The translations under genes and the position numbers were made by a program. A DNA stretch of 64,000 bases, taken from Mobilitalea torta. Its GTDB lineage: Bacteria > Bacillota > Clostridia > Lachnospirales > Lachnospiraceae. Of this stretch, positions 31,812-41,166 are shown piece after piece (the stretch's first letter is position 1; each line of letters begins with the position of its first letter). The stretch is from NCBI RefSeq assembly GCF_050433395.1, contig NZ_JBNPXH010000006.1, forward strand, positions 269,622 to 333,621. Reading direction: 5' to 3'. The notes below the pieces were generated by a model. That model was not told where the DNA came from and did not search any database. It saw only the letters and a list, made by a program, of their open reading frames with translations.

Positions 31812-34526
31812 ATGACACAATTAACTCCTTTGATGCAGCAATACATGCAGATCAAGGAACAATATAAGGATTGTATCTTATTTTACCGGCTGGGTGATTT
31901 TTATGAGATGTTTTTTGAGGATGCCCATGTCTGCTCCAGAGAGCTGGAGATTGCGCTGACGGGAAAGAATATCGGTCAGGAGGAGCGGGCGCCCATGTGC
32001 GGCGTGCCCTATCATGCGGTAGAAGCTTATTTGAGCAAACTGGTCAGCCGGGGCTACCGGGTGGCCATCTGCGAACAGGTGGAGGACCCGAAGCAGGCAA
32101 AGGGGATCGTTAAGAGGGAGGTAGTTCGGATTGTCACGCCCGGAACCAACTTAAATACCCAGGTTCTGGATGAATCCAAGAATAATTATCTGATGTCAGT
32201 CGTACATACCACCAATGCCTACGGCATCTCCATCGTGGATGTCACCACAGGGGATTACTATGTAACAGAGGTGGACAGTGAGCGAAAGCTCATAGACGAG
32301 ATTTACAAATGGTCTCCTACGGAGATTGTATGCAATGATACCTTTTTTGTCTCAGGGGTTAATATTGAGGCTTTGAAGAATTACAATAATATTACCCTGT
32401 CTCCTTTAGAGCCCTGGTATTTTGACGATGACCTCTGTGTCCGTGCCCTGAAGGAGCATTTTAATGTGAGCGTATTGGACGGCATCGGCTTAAAGGATTA
32501 TACCATCGGAGTCATTGCCGCAGGCTGTGTCATGCAGTTTTTGCGGGAAACCCAGAAGAGCTCCCTGTCCCATATTGTTAAGCTTACCCCCTATACCTAT
32601 GAGAAGTACATGCTTTTGGACAGCTCCACCGTCCGTAACCTGGAGCTCACGGAGACAATCCGGGAGAAGAGTAAGAAGGGTTCGCTGCTGTGGGTGCTGG
32701 ATAAGACCAAAACGGCCATGGGGGCCCGGTTGCTGCGCAGCTTTATGGAGCAGCCCTTAATTGATTATGAGCAGATCAATCAGCGCCTGGAGGCCGTTGA
32801 CCAGCTGAAGGAGAATATGATTACCAGGGAAGAGATGCGGGAATACTTAAATTCCATCTATGACCTGGAACGCCTCATGAGCAAAATCAGCTATAAAAGC
32901 GCGAATCCAAGGGATCTGATCGCTTTCAGCTCCTCCCTTTCCATGCTTCCCCATATCAAATTCCTGATGCAGAGCTTTGACAGCGGGCTTCTGAAGGAAA
33001 TTCACGCGGAGCTGGATTCCCTGCAGGATATCCATGAATTAATCGCTTCCTCCATCGCCGAGGAGCCTCCTATCAATGTCAAGGAGGGAGGCATCATCCG
33101 TGAGGGGTACAATGAGGAGGTGGACCGCCTCCGCAAAGCAAAAACCGAGGGCAAGGACTGGCTTATGGACCTGGAGACCAAGGAACGGGAAGCCACGGGC
33201 ATTAAGAATCTTCGCATCCGGTTTAACCGTGTCTTCGGATATTATCTGGAAGTAACCAATTCTTATCAGAACCTGGTTCCCCCCACGTGGATCCGTAAGC
33301 AGACATTGGCCAATGCGGAGCGTTATACCACCCAGGAGCTGAAGGAGCTGGAGGATATTATTCTGGGAGCGGAGGATAAGCTGTTCTCTCTGGAATATGA
33401 TCTGTTTGGAGAGCTTCGTGACCGGATTGCCCTTGAGGTAAAGAGAATTCAACAGACAGCCAAGGCAATTGCGAAGATAGATGTGTTCGCTTCCCTTGCT
33501 TTGGTGGCTGAGCAGAATAATTATGTAAAGCCGGTGATGAGCACCGGAGGGTCCATCCATATCAAGAACGGAAGGCATCCCGTAGTGGAGCGGATGATTT
33601 CCCATGACATGTTTGTGGCGAATGATACGCTTCTGGATAATAATCAGAACCGGATCGCCATCATTACCGGCCCCAATATGGCGGGAAAATCCACCTATAT
33701 GCGTCAGACCGCCTTAATCGTCTTATTGGCCCAGATTGGAAGCTTTGTGCCTGCGGATTCCGCCGCCATCGGTATCGTTGACCGGATATTCACCAGAGTG
33801 GGAGCCTCGGATGATCTGGCCAGCGGGCAGAGCACCTTCATGGTGGAGATGACGGAGGTGGCTAATATTCTGCGCAATGCCACCAGGAACAGTCTCTTGA
33901 TCCTGGATGAGATAGGAAGAGGAACCAGCACCTTCGACGGCCTGAGTATCGCCTGGGCGGTGGTTGAGCATATCAGCAATCTTCAGCTTCTGGGGGCGAA
34001 GACCTTATTTGCAACCCATTACCATGAGCTAACAGAGCTGGAGGGCCGGCTGGAGGGTGTGAACAATTACTGCATCGCCGTGAAGGAGCAGGGGGAGGAT
34101 ATCGTATTCCTTCGTAAAATCGTCAAGGGCGGGGCTGACAAGAGCTACGGCATCCAGGTGGCAAAGCTGGCGGGCGTGCCGGCCAGCGTCCTTAAGCGTG
34201 CCTCAGAGATTGTAACGGAGCTGACGGGCAATGACCTTGCCCTGAAGGCGAAGAATCTGTCCGCACCGGAGGCGGCTGCCTCACAGGAGGTTTTCCTGCA
34301 GGAGGAGCTGACCTTTGAAGCGGGGCAGTTTGTTCCTTCCGGCACCGATACCGCCAGAAAGGGCAGGAAATCCAAAGAGTTCCGGGAACAGCTCTCCTTA
34401 TTTTCCACTTCCGAAAACGAGGATATTATCACCGAGCTGCGGGATATGGATATTGCCAGATTAACACCCATTGATTCCATCAATAAGCTGTACCAGCTCC
34501 AAAGGAAGATAAAGGACCGAATATAG
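31812..34526 (+). CDS. mutS: DNA mismatch repair protein MutS
   Basis: MutS recognises mismatches and starts repair with MutL. The 904-residue protein has the N-terminal mismatch-binding FYE motif (residues 30-32 in GDFYEMFFEDA), connector and lever domains, and the ATPase domain with Walker A GPNMAGKST starting at 620, then DELGRGTST-like DEIGRGTSTFDGLS and TLFATHYHELTELE. The C-terminus ends in helices with TPIDSINKLYQLQRKIK, like the dimer/tetramer tail. AAAGGAAGC precedes ATG 31812. mutL follows after 10 bases. Confidence 0.98.
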   Translation: MTQLTPLMQQYMQIKEQYKDCILFYRLGDFYEMFFEDAHVCSRELEIALTGKNIGQEERAPMCGVPYHAVEAYLSKLVSRGYRVAICEQVEDPKQAKGIVKREVVRIVTPGTNLNTQVLDESKNNYLMSVVHTTNAYGISIVDVTTGDYYVTEVDSERKLIDEIYKWSPTEIVCNDTFFVSGVNIEALKNYNNITLSPLEPWYFDDDLCVRALKEHFNVSVLDGIGLKDYTIGVIAAGCVMQFLRETQKSSLSHIVKLTPYTYEKYMLLDSSTVRNLELTETIREKSKKGSLLWVLDKTKTAMGARLLRSFMEQPLIDYEQINQRLEAVDQLKENMITREEMREYLNSIYDLERLMSKISYKSANPRDLIAFSSSLSMLPHIKFLMQSFDSGLLKEIHAELDSLQDIHELIASSIAEEPPINVKEGGIIREGYNEEVDRLRKAKTEGKDWLMDLETKEREATGIKNLRIRFNRVFGYYLEVTNSYQNLVPPTWIRKQTLANAERYTTQELKELEDIILGAEDKLFSLEYDLFGELRDRIALEVKRIQQTAKAIAKIDVFASLALVAEQNNYVKPVMSTGGSIHIKNGRHPVVERMISHDMFVANDTLLDNNQNRIAIITGPNMAGKSTYMRQTALIVLLAQIGSFVPADSAAIGIVDRIFTRVGASDDLASGQSTFMVEMTEVANILRNATRNSLLILDEIGRGTSTFDGLSIAWAVVEHISNLQLLGAKTLFATHYHELTELEGRLEGVNNYCIAVKEQGEDIVFLRKIVKGGADKSYGIQVAKLAGVPASVLKRASEIVTELTGNDLALKAKNLSAPEAAASQEVFLQEELTFEAGQFVPSGTDTARKGRKSKEFREQLSLFSTSENEDIITELRDMDIARLTPIDSINKLYQLQRKIKDRI

Positions 34527-34536
34527 GAGGTGTCCC

Positions 34537-36519
34537 ATGTCGCTTATTCATATTCTTGATGAAGCCACCATTAACCAGATCGCAGCCGGAGAGGTTGTGG
34601 AACGTCCCAGCGCGGTAGTGAAGGAGCTCATTGAAAATGCAATGGACGCCGGAGCAACCGCCATTACTGCCGAGATCAAAGAGGGGGGACTGACCTTTAT
34701 CCGGATTACCGATAATGGGAGCGGAATGGACCGGGAGGATATTCCCCTGGCATTCCTGCGCCATGCCACCAGCAAGATACGGACTGCCGGAGATCTGCTC
34801 AGTGTCACCAGTCTGGGATTCCGCGGAGAAGCATTATCCAGCATTGCCTCCGTGGCCCAGGTGGAGCTCATCACCAAGACTCCCACCGCATTAAACGGAT
34901 TTCGTTATGTGATTGAGGGAGGGGAAGAAAAGTCCGTGGAGGAAATCGGCTGTCCCGGCGGAACCACCATCATCGTGCGCAATCTATTCTTCAACACTCC
35001 GGCCAGACGTAAATTCCTGAAATCCGCCGTAACAGAAGCCGGCTATGTCAGTGATCTGATGGAACGCCTGATGATCTCCCATCCTAATGTGTCCTTTAAA
35101 TTTATCACCAATAATCAAGTTAAATTGCAGTCTTCCGGCAATAATAACAGTAAGGATATTCTGTACCAGATCTACGGCAGGGATATTACCAGGGAGCTGC
35201 TTTCGGTGGAATATGAGGCGGAAGGCATAAAGGTAACGGGTTACATCGGAAAACCTTCCATTACCAGAGGAAACCGTAATTTTGAAAATTATTTTATCAA
35301 CGGGCGTTATATTAAGAGTAACATTATAACAAAGGCAATTGAGGAGGGGTACAAGTCCTATCTGATGCAGCACAAATACCCCTTTACTTCCCTTTATTTT
35401 GAGATTGATCCGGAACAGATCGATGTGAATGTTCATCCTCAGAAGTTGGAAATACGACTGAAAAACGGGGAGGAAATCTACCGCTGTGTCTATGGGCTGA
35501 TCCGGGATGCCCTCTCCGGGAAAGAGATGATTCCTAAGGTCACTCTTGTTCCTGAGGAAGAGAAGAAACAGGAGCAGCCGAGGATGCCGGAGCCTTTTGA
35601 GCAGAAGCGCAGGGAGCAGTACCGGCTTCAGAATAAGATAGAGAATGAAATCAATAATATAAAAGGCGAAGCAGGGCCGGAGGTATCATCTAAAAACCAT
35701 TCGGAATCATCCGAACCGGTTATCTATGAGTTATCCGCAAAGGTACCGCTGTTAAAGGAGTCATCCGGCAGGGCGGCAGCAGAATCAAAGGGTTCTCATG
35801 GCCTTCCTGCGGCAAAAGCGGTAAATCCCCAAGCAAGTCTGGAAGCGCTGAGAATCTTATCCGGCGGGCAGCAGATGGACCTCTTTACCGGAACTGCACC
35901 GGAAGAAGAGAAACCCTTCCTTTCAAATCAGGCTGTTCAGGAGCACCGGATTATCGGTCAGGTATTCTCCACCTATTGGCTGGTGGAATATAAGAAAGAC
36001 CTGTATATCATAGACCAGCACGCTGCTCATGAAAAGGTTCTCTACGAACGAATTATGGCCGCAGCGAAGACAAAGACCTATGTATCCCAGCAGCTTCTTC
36101 CTCCCATCGTACTGACCCTGACCCTCCGGGAGCAGGAAGTCCTTGCAAAGAGGGAAGAGGTACTGACCAGCATTGGCTATGAGTTCGAGCATTTTGGAGG
36201 AAATGAATATTCTGTCCGGGCGGTCCCGGCAGATTTATACGGGCTTTCGGAGAAGGAACTGCTGCTGGAATTCATTGATGATCTGGCAGAGGAGGTAAAC
36301 AGCGCCGCGCCCGCCGCAAATTCCATCCTGGAGAGAGTGGCTTCCATGTCCTGTAAGGCGGCTGTAAAGGCAAACCATACATTTTCCCATGAGGAAGCGG
36401 GAGCCTTAATCCGGGAGCTGTTAACCCTTGAGAATCCCTACCACTGCCCCCATGGCCGTCCGGTTATTATCTCTATGAGCCAGTATGAGCTGGAGCGTAA
36501 ATTCAAACGGGTATTATAA
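34537..36519 (+). CDS. mutL: DNA mismatch repair protein MutL
   Basis: MutL couples MutS to strand removal. The 660-residue protein has the GHKL ATPase N-terminus with catalytic Glu33 in LIENAMDAGA, DNGSGM and GFRGEALSSIASVA, a long acidic/polar linker (about 340-460), and a C-terminal endonuclease domain with DQHAAHE (493-499), SCKAAVKANH and CPHGRP. The nuclease motif indicates a nicking MutL, as in organisms without MutH. The stop codon immediately precedes the miaA region. Confidence 0.97.
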   Translation: MSLIHILDEATINQIAAGEVVERPSAVVKELIENAMDAGATAITAEIKEGGLTFIRITDNGSGMDREDIPLAFLRHATSKIRTAGDLLSVTSLGFRGEALSSIASVAQVELITKTPTALNGFRYVIEGGEEKSVEEIGCPGGTTIIVRNLFFNTPARRKFLKSAVTEAGYVSDLMERLMISHPNVSFKFITNNQVKLQSSGNNNSKDILYQIYGRDITRELLSVEYEAEGIKVTGYIGKPSITRGNRNFENYFINGRYIKSNIITKAIEEGYKSYLMQHKYPFTSLYFEIDPEQIDVNVHPQKLEIRLKNGEEIYRCVYGLIRDALSGKEMIPKVTLVPEEEKKQEQPRMPEPFEQKRREQYRLQNKIENEINNIKGEAGPEVSSKNHSESSEPVIYELSAKVPLLKESSGRAAAESKGSHGLPAAKAVNPQASLEALRILSGGQQMDLFTGTAPEEEKPFLSNQAVQEHRIIGQVFSTYWLVEYKKDLYIIDQHAAHEKVLYERIMAAAKTKTYVSQQLLPPIVLTLTLREQEVLAKREEVLTSIGYEFEHFGGNEYSVRAVPADLYGLSEKELLLEFIDDLAEEVNSAAPAANSILERVASMSCKAAVKANHTFSHEEAGALIRELLTLENPYHCPHGRPVIISMSQYELERKFKRVL

Positions 36520-36531
36520 ATGGAGGTTAAT

Positions 36532-37476
36532 ATGGAGAAAAAACCTTTAATTATTCTGACCGGTCCAACCTCTGTAGGAAAGACCTCCTTATCCATTGAA
36601 TTGGCTAAGGCAGTCAATGGTGAGATCATATCGGCTGATTCCATGCAGGTCTATCAGTATATGGATATCGGAACGGCTAAGATTACTGCCCCCGAGATGC
36701 AGGGTGTCCCTCATTATCTCATTGACGAGCTGCTTCCGGAGGAGGAGTTCAATGTGGTCCGGTTTCAGCAGCTTGCGAAGGAATATATTCGTCAGATTCA
36801 TGCCAGAGGGAGCATACCGGTCATCGCAGGGGGGACGGGTTTTTACATCCAGGCGGTGCTCTATGATATTGATTTTACGGAAAACGAATCAGATACCTCC
36901 TATCGCACGGAGCTAGAGGAAATCTGTGAGGAGCGGGGGAAGGAATACCTTCATAATATGCTGGCAGAGATTGATCCGGACAGTGCTGCCGCCATACATC
37001 CCAATAACAGCAAACGGGTAATTCGTGCTCTGGAATATGCCAGGCTGACGGGAGACAGAATATCGGAGCATAATGCCATGCAGCGGCAGAAGGAATCACC
37101 GTACCGGTTTTGCTATTTTGTCCTGAACCGGGACCGCGGCAAGCTCTATGATACGATTAACGAGCGTGTGGACCGGATGATGGAGCAGGGCCTTCTTGAT
37201 GAGGTGAAGGCTTTGGCTGCCAGAGGCTATACAAGGGACCTGGTGAGCATGCAGGGTCTTGGATATAAGGAGCTGCTGGCTTTCCTGGACGGGGAATGCT
37301 CTCTGGAAGAAGCCGTTTATACCCTGAAAAGGGATACCAGGCATTTTGCAAAACGGCAGCTCACCTGGTTCAAGCGGGAGAAAGAGGTTCAATGGGTGGA
37401 AAAGGATCATTTTTCTTCTCAGGAAGAGCTGTTAGGCTATTTATTGAATTGCTTAAAAGAAAAAGGAATTATTTAA
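36532..37476 (+). CDS. miaA: tRNA dimethylallyltransferase MiaA
   Basis: MiaA adds a dimethylallyl group to A37 of tRNAs that read codons starting with U. The 314-residue protein begins with the P-loop GPTSVGKTS (from residue 11), then ISADSMQVYQYMDIGTAK, and the DMAPP/tRNA-binding region VIAGGTGFYIQAV. ATG 36532 is preferred because GGAGG ends five bases before it; the ATG at 36520 overlaps that site. It is translationally linked to mutL, in the standard mutS-mutL-miaA order. Confidence 0.97.
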   Translation: MEKKPLIILTGPTSVGKTSLSIELAKAVNGEIISADSMQVYQYMDIGTAKITAPEMQGVPHYLIDELLPEEEFNVVRFQQLAKEYIRQIHARGSIPVIAGGTGFYIQAVLYDIDFTENESDTSYRTELEEICEERGKEYLHNMLAEIDPDSAAAIHPNNSKRVIRALEYARLTGDRISEHNAMQRQKESPYRFCYFVLNRDRGKLYDTINERVDRMMEQGLLDEVKALAARGYTRDLVSMQGLGYKELLAFLDGECSLEEAVYTLKRDTRHFAKRQLTWFKREKEVQWVEKDHFSSQEELLGYLLNCLKEKGII

Positions 37477-37537
37477 TTGTCATAATTATATTATGTAAGC
37501 CCAATATATAAAGCAGAAATGTACCGGTTCTTCTGTG

Positions 37538-37602
37538 TCATGGAAGTTACCTTTCAGCCGATGGAGTGACAGTGCAGCCCGGTTGAAAGGTAATTTCCAT
37601 GA
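37538..37602 (+). promoter_or_regulatory. Stable 23-bp hairpin in the leader of the PLP enzyme gene
   Basis: 37538-37560 (TCATGGAAGTTACCTTTCAG...) pairs with 37580-37602 (...TTGAAAGGTAATTTCCATGA) over 23 positions, two of them G-U, around a 19-base loop. No T run follows and the ribosome site of the gene begins 24 bases later. The G-U pairs hint that the structure acts as RNA. Confidence 0.6.
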
Positions 37603-37641
37603 TAAATATTATGAATGGAGAACCGAGAGGAGGATATTATC

Positions 37642-38931
37642 TTGATAAAGCAGGAATTGACAAATGCTTACCGGGGGCTTGGAATTGATTCCGGAGTATT
37701 GAATTTTTGTCTGGAGATAGAAGAGAAGCTGGCAGAGCGTTTTCTGAAGATTGATAAAATTGCAGAGTACAACCAGATGAAGGTATTAAAAGCCATGCAG
37801 GATAACCGGCTCAGTGATATTCATTTTGCGGCTACCACCGGCTATGGTTACAATGATATCGGAAGGGATACCCTGGAAAGAGTTTATGCCGATGTATTCC
37901 AGGCGGAGGATGCCCTGGTCCGGCCCCAGTTAATCAGCGGCACCCATGCCCTTACGGTTGCCCTGTCCGGGAATCTGAGGCCGGGGGATGAGATACTTTC
38001 TCCGGTGGGAAAGCCCTATGATACCCTGGAGGGTGTGATCGGCATTACGAAGGCCAGAGGTTCCCTTGCAGAGTATGGGATTACCTATTCCCAGGTGGAT
38101 TTAAAGCCGGACGGCGGTTTCGACTGGGAGGGCATCCGGGCAGCACTAAAGCCCAATACCAGACTGGCCACAATCCAACGTTCCAAAGGCTATGCAGACA
38201 GGCCCACCCTGTCCGTTGCACAGATTGGAGAGCTGATCCGTTTTCTGAAGGAGCGGAAGCCGGATATCATATGCATGGTGGATAATTGCTACGGAGAATT
38301 TGTGGAGCTGACGGAGCCGACTCAGGCGGGAGCCGATCTCTGTGTGGGATCTCTGATTAAAAATCCGGGGGGCGGTCTGGCACCCATCGGAGGCTATATT
38401 GTGGGCAAACAGGAATACGTTGAAAATGCGGCCTATCGTCTCACCGCACCCGGTCTCGGCAAGGAAGTGGGAGCCACCCTTGGGTTGAATTCCTCCCTGT
38501 TCCAGGGACTGTTCTTATCTCCCCAGGTGGTCTCCGGGGCGGTCAAGGGCGCCGTATTTGCCGCCAATATATACGAGAAGCTGGGCTATGGAGTATTGCC
38601 CAATTCCGTGCAGGAGCGCCACGATATCATCCAGGCGGTTACCCTGAACAGTGCCGAAGCGGTAATTGCCTTCTGCCGTGGAATTCAGGCGGCGGCCCCT
38701 GTGGACAGCTATGTGGTTCCTGAGCCATGGGCTATGCCCGGATATCAATGTGACGTCATCATGGCAGCAGGCGCCTTCGTCCAGGGTTCCTCCATCGAGC
38801 TGTCCGCCGATGCGCCCATTAAGCCCCCCTACACTGTTTTCTTCCAGGGAGGTCTCACTTGGTATCACGCCAAATTAGGTATTCTCAATTCAGTACAAAA
38901 GCTTTTTGAAGCAGGGCTGCTTCACCTATAG
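37642..38931 (+). CDS. Methionine gamma-lyase-like PLP enzyme (aluminium-resistance/YnbB family)
   Basis: This fold-type I PLP protein of 429 residues belongs to the family annotated as methionine gamma-lyase family or aluminium resistance protein, found after miaA in many Firmicutes. The PLP lysine should be Lys240 in SLIKNPGGGLAP; MVDNCYGEF carries the Asp that contacts the pyridine ring. The true substrate is uncertain. Start choice: TTG 37642 is eight bases after the strong AGAGGAGG, whereas the in-frame ATG at 37615 lies before that site and has none of its own. Confidence 0.85.
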   Translation: MIKQELTNAYRGLGIDSGVLNFCLEIEEKLAERFLKIDKIAEYNQMKVLKAMQDNRLSDIHFAATTGYGYNDIGRDTLERVYADVFQAEDALVRPQLISGTHALTVALSGNLRPGDEILSPVGKPYDTLEGVIGITKARGSLAEYGITYSQVDLKPDGGFDWEGIRAALKPNTRLATIQRSKGYADRPTLSVAQIGELIRFLKERKPDIICMVDNCYGEFVELTEPTQAGADLCVGSLIKNPGGGLAPIGGYIVGKQEYVENAAYRLTAPGLGKEVGATLGLNSSLFQGLFLSPQVVSGAVKGAVFAANIYEKLGYGVLPNSVQERHDIIQAVTLNSAEAVIAFCRGIQAAAPVDSYVVPEPWAMPGYQCDVIMAAGAFVQGSSIELSADAPIKPPYTVFFQGGLTWYHAKLGILNSVQKLFEAGLLHL

Positions 38932-39038
38932 AGACCGGGCCAAACCTCCCATATCCACAAAATCAAGTTTAGCATATACAAAATACAGCGTTTGTGATAA
39001 AATGTTATTTGATTATGATACTGGGAGGCAGACATTTT

Positions 39039-39314
39039 ATGGCAAGAGTATTGAGCAAAAACAGATGGGCTTTATTTCTTCTGCTGTTAGCCGGTATGGT
39101 GGTAGGAAGCTTTATCGGATACCTTCTGAGGGGTGCAGGGGCCTTGAGTTGGCTGGATTATGGAATGAATTTTTCCATAGGAAATGTGGACAAGGGTAAT
39201 ATTGTAACCCTGGATCTGGGGGTGCTGGTGCTGCATTTCGGCTTCCGCCTCAAGATCACGATAGCCAGCGTGATCGGCGCCGCTATTGCCGTAATCATTT
39301 ATAAAAAGCTTTAG
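39039..39314 (+). CDS. Small membrane protein, DUF4321 type
   Basis: The 91-residue protein has two or three hydrophobic segments (WALFLLLLAGMVVGSFIGYLL at about 9-29; LGVLVLHFGF; ITIASVIGAAIAVIIYKKL at the end). It resembles the short DUF4321 membrane proteins of Clostridia, whose role is unknown. ATG 39039 is 10 bases after GGGAGG; an open frame extends upstream. It lies between the PLP enzyme and radC. Confidence 0.75.
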   Translation: MARVLSKNRWALFLLLLAGMVVGSFIGYLLRGAGALSWLDYGMNFSIGNVDKGNIVTLDLGVLVLHFGFRLKITIASVIGAAIAVIIYKKL

Positions 39315-39378
39315 AAAGAGAGCAATCAATTTCGAAACAGTCCGGTTTCCTGGAGAGAGGAATACGGAGGATCGAAAG

Positions 39379-40071
39379 ATGGAAAATTATTTAACAGTGA
39401 AGGAACTGCCTTGTTCCGAACGTCCTTATGAAAAATGTGAACGTTACGGGGCCGGGTTTTTGTCCGATGCGGAACTGCTGGCAGTGATTCTTCGGACCGG
39501 AACAAAGAAGTTAAGAGCAATTGATCTGGCGGTGAATATCTTGAATTGCGCTGCCTATCCCGGATTAAAGGGTCTGAATTATTTCACCCTGGAGGAGCTT
39601 AAGAAGATAAAGGGAATCGGCAGAGTGAAGGCCATTGAGCTGTGCTGCCTGACGGAGCTTACCAGGCGCATGGCGAAGGAAACTCTGGAGGAGCAGCTTC
39701 GTTTAAACTCTCCGAAAAGTGTGGCGGAATATTACATGCAGGATATGCGGCATCTGACCTGCGAGCGGGTTCTGCTGCTTATGATGGACTCTAAGGGCAG
39801 AAAACGGAAGGAACTGGTGATCTCCGAGGGGACGGTAAACACCTCCATCATGCCTACCAGGGAAGTCTTTGTACAGGCCATCAAATATGAAGCGGTGAGT
39901 ATTATCCTGATACATAACCATCCAAGCGGTGATCCCACCCCAAGCCCGGAAGACGTCCGGGTTACGAAAAAGGTGGCAGAAGCCGGGAATTTAGTCGGAA
40001 TTACACTTATGGATCACATAATTATTGGCGATAATAGATATATCAGCTTAAGGGAGCAGGGGCTCATCTGA
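39379..40071 (+). CDS. radC: RadC family (UPF0758) JAB-domain protein
   Basis: The 230-residue protein has the N-terminal helix-hairpin-helix region (LKKIKGIGRVKAIEL) and a C-terminal JAB/MPN metalloprotease-like domain with the metal motif HNHPSGDPTPSPEDVRVT. The older name DNA repair protein RadC is not supported by function; the family is uncharacterised. GGAGG precedes the ATG. It is directly upstream of mreB, the usual place. Confidence 0.94.
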   Translation: MENYLTVKELPCSERPYEKCERYGAGFLSDAELLAVILRTGTKKLRAIDLAVNILNCAAYPGLKGLNYFTLEELKKIKGIGRVKAIELCCLTELTRRMAKETLEEQLRLNSPKSVAEYYMQDMRHLTCERVLLLMMDSKGRKRKELVISEGTVNTSIMPTREVFVQAIKYEAVSIILIHNHPSGDPTPSPEDVRVTKKVAEAGNLVGITLMDHIIIGDNRYISLREQGLI

Positions 40072-40134
40072 ATTTCCGTCAGATGAACCATAACGCCAGA
40101 ACAGCTCCATGCGATGATAGGAGGTTACACAATT

Positions 40135-41157
40135 ATGGCTTCGAAAGCATTTGGTATCGACTTCGGTACCAGTACAATAAAAATATATAAAAAAGGACAG
40201 GGGATCGTTCTGGATGAGCGCAATATTATTGCCATATCCAACCGGAAGACAGTGATTGCTTCGGGGGACGAAGCCTTTGAGATGTATGAAAAAGCACCGG
40301 CTAATATTGAGGTAAGCTATCCCGTGAGAAACGGGGTTATTGCCGATGTTGCCAATATGCTGTCCCTGCTCCGGCATTTTATGCACCGGATCGGGGGCTC
40401 CGCACGTCCGGGAGCGGCTGATTATATCGTGGCAACGCCTACGGATATTACCGAGGTGGAGCGCCGTTCCTTTTATGATCTGATTGCCAGCGCCAATCTG
40501 AAGGCAGGTAAGATCAAGATCGTAGAAAAGCCCATTGCCGACGCGGTGGGGGTCGGACTGGATATTATGACGGCAAGAGGAGTTATGATTGTAGACATCG
40601 GTGCCGATACCACGGAGGTTTCCATTCTGTCCCTGGGCGGCATCGTTCTCAGCAAATTGATTCCCGTGGGCGGAAACCGGCTGGATGAGAGCATTAAAAG
40701 TATGGTAAAGAGAAAATACAATCTGTATATCGGGGATAAAACCGCCGAGAATATTAAGAAGAAGCTGGCCAGCGCCATCACCAATGTAGAAGCCAGCGTC
40801 AGGGTATACGGCCGTGATGTTGTGACCGGCCTGCCGTTGGAGATGGAAGTAAGCTCTTCCGATGTCTATGAGGCGATATCCGAGCATATGTTTGCCATTA
40901 TTGATGCCATTAAGATTATTCTGGAGCGGACTCCGCCGGAGATATCCTCCGATATCATTGACAGCGGTATCTATGTCACCGGAGGCTCTGCCAAAATCTA
41001 TGCTCTGGATCAGCTGATGCAAAAGGAAACCGATCTGAAGATTAATATATGCTCTGATTCTTCCAACACAGTAGTAAACGGACTGGGAAGAATTATGGAG
41101 GATAACAAGCTCTCCGCCCTGGCGGATACCCTGAGACCAAAACTCTTCATCAATTAG
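40135..41157 (+). CDS. mreB: Rod shape-determining protein MreB
   Basis: MreB is the bacterial actin that guides lateral wall synthesis. The 340-residue protein has the actin-fold phosphate loops FGIDFGTSTIKIY and VDIGADTTEVSIL and the adenosine motif YVTGGSAKIY. The N-terminal amphipathic helix seen in some MreBs is short (MASKAF). ATG 40135 follows AGGAGG by ten bases. mreC starts nine bases later, so mreBCD form one operon with the PBP2 gene. Confidence 0.96.
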   Translation: MASKAFGIDFGTSTIKIYKKGQGIVLDERNIIAISNRKTVIASGDEAFEMYEKAPANIEVSYPVRNGVIADVANMLSLLRHFMHRIGGSARPGAADYIVATPTDITEVERRSFYDLIASANLKAGKIKIVEKPIADAVGVGLDIMTARGVMIVDIGADTTEVSILSLGGIVLSKLIPVGGNRLDESIKSMVKRKYNLYIGDKTAENIKKKLASAITNVEASVRVYGRDVVTGLPLEMEVSSSDVYEAISEHMFAIIDAIKIILERTPPEISSDIIDSGIYVTGGSAKIYALDQLMQKETDLKINICSDSSNTVVNGLGRIMEDNKLSALADTLRPKLFIN

Positions 41158-41166
41158 GAGGAAGAG

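Noticed and set aside
37477..37537. Promoter TTGTCA...TATATA before the PLP enzyme gene
   Set aside because: The spacing between boxes is 22 bases, too long for a sigma-A promoter.
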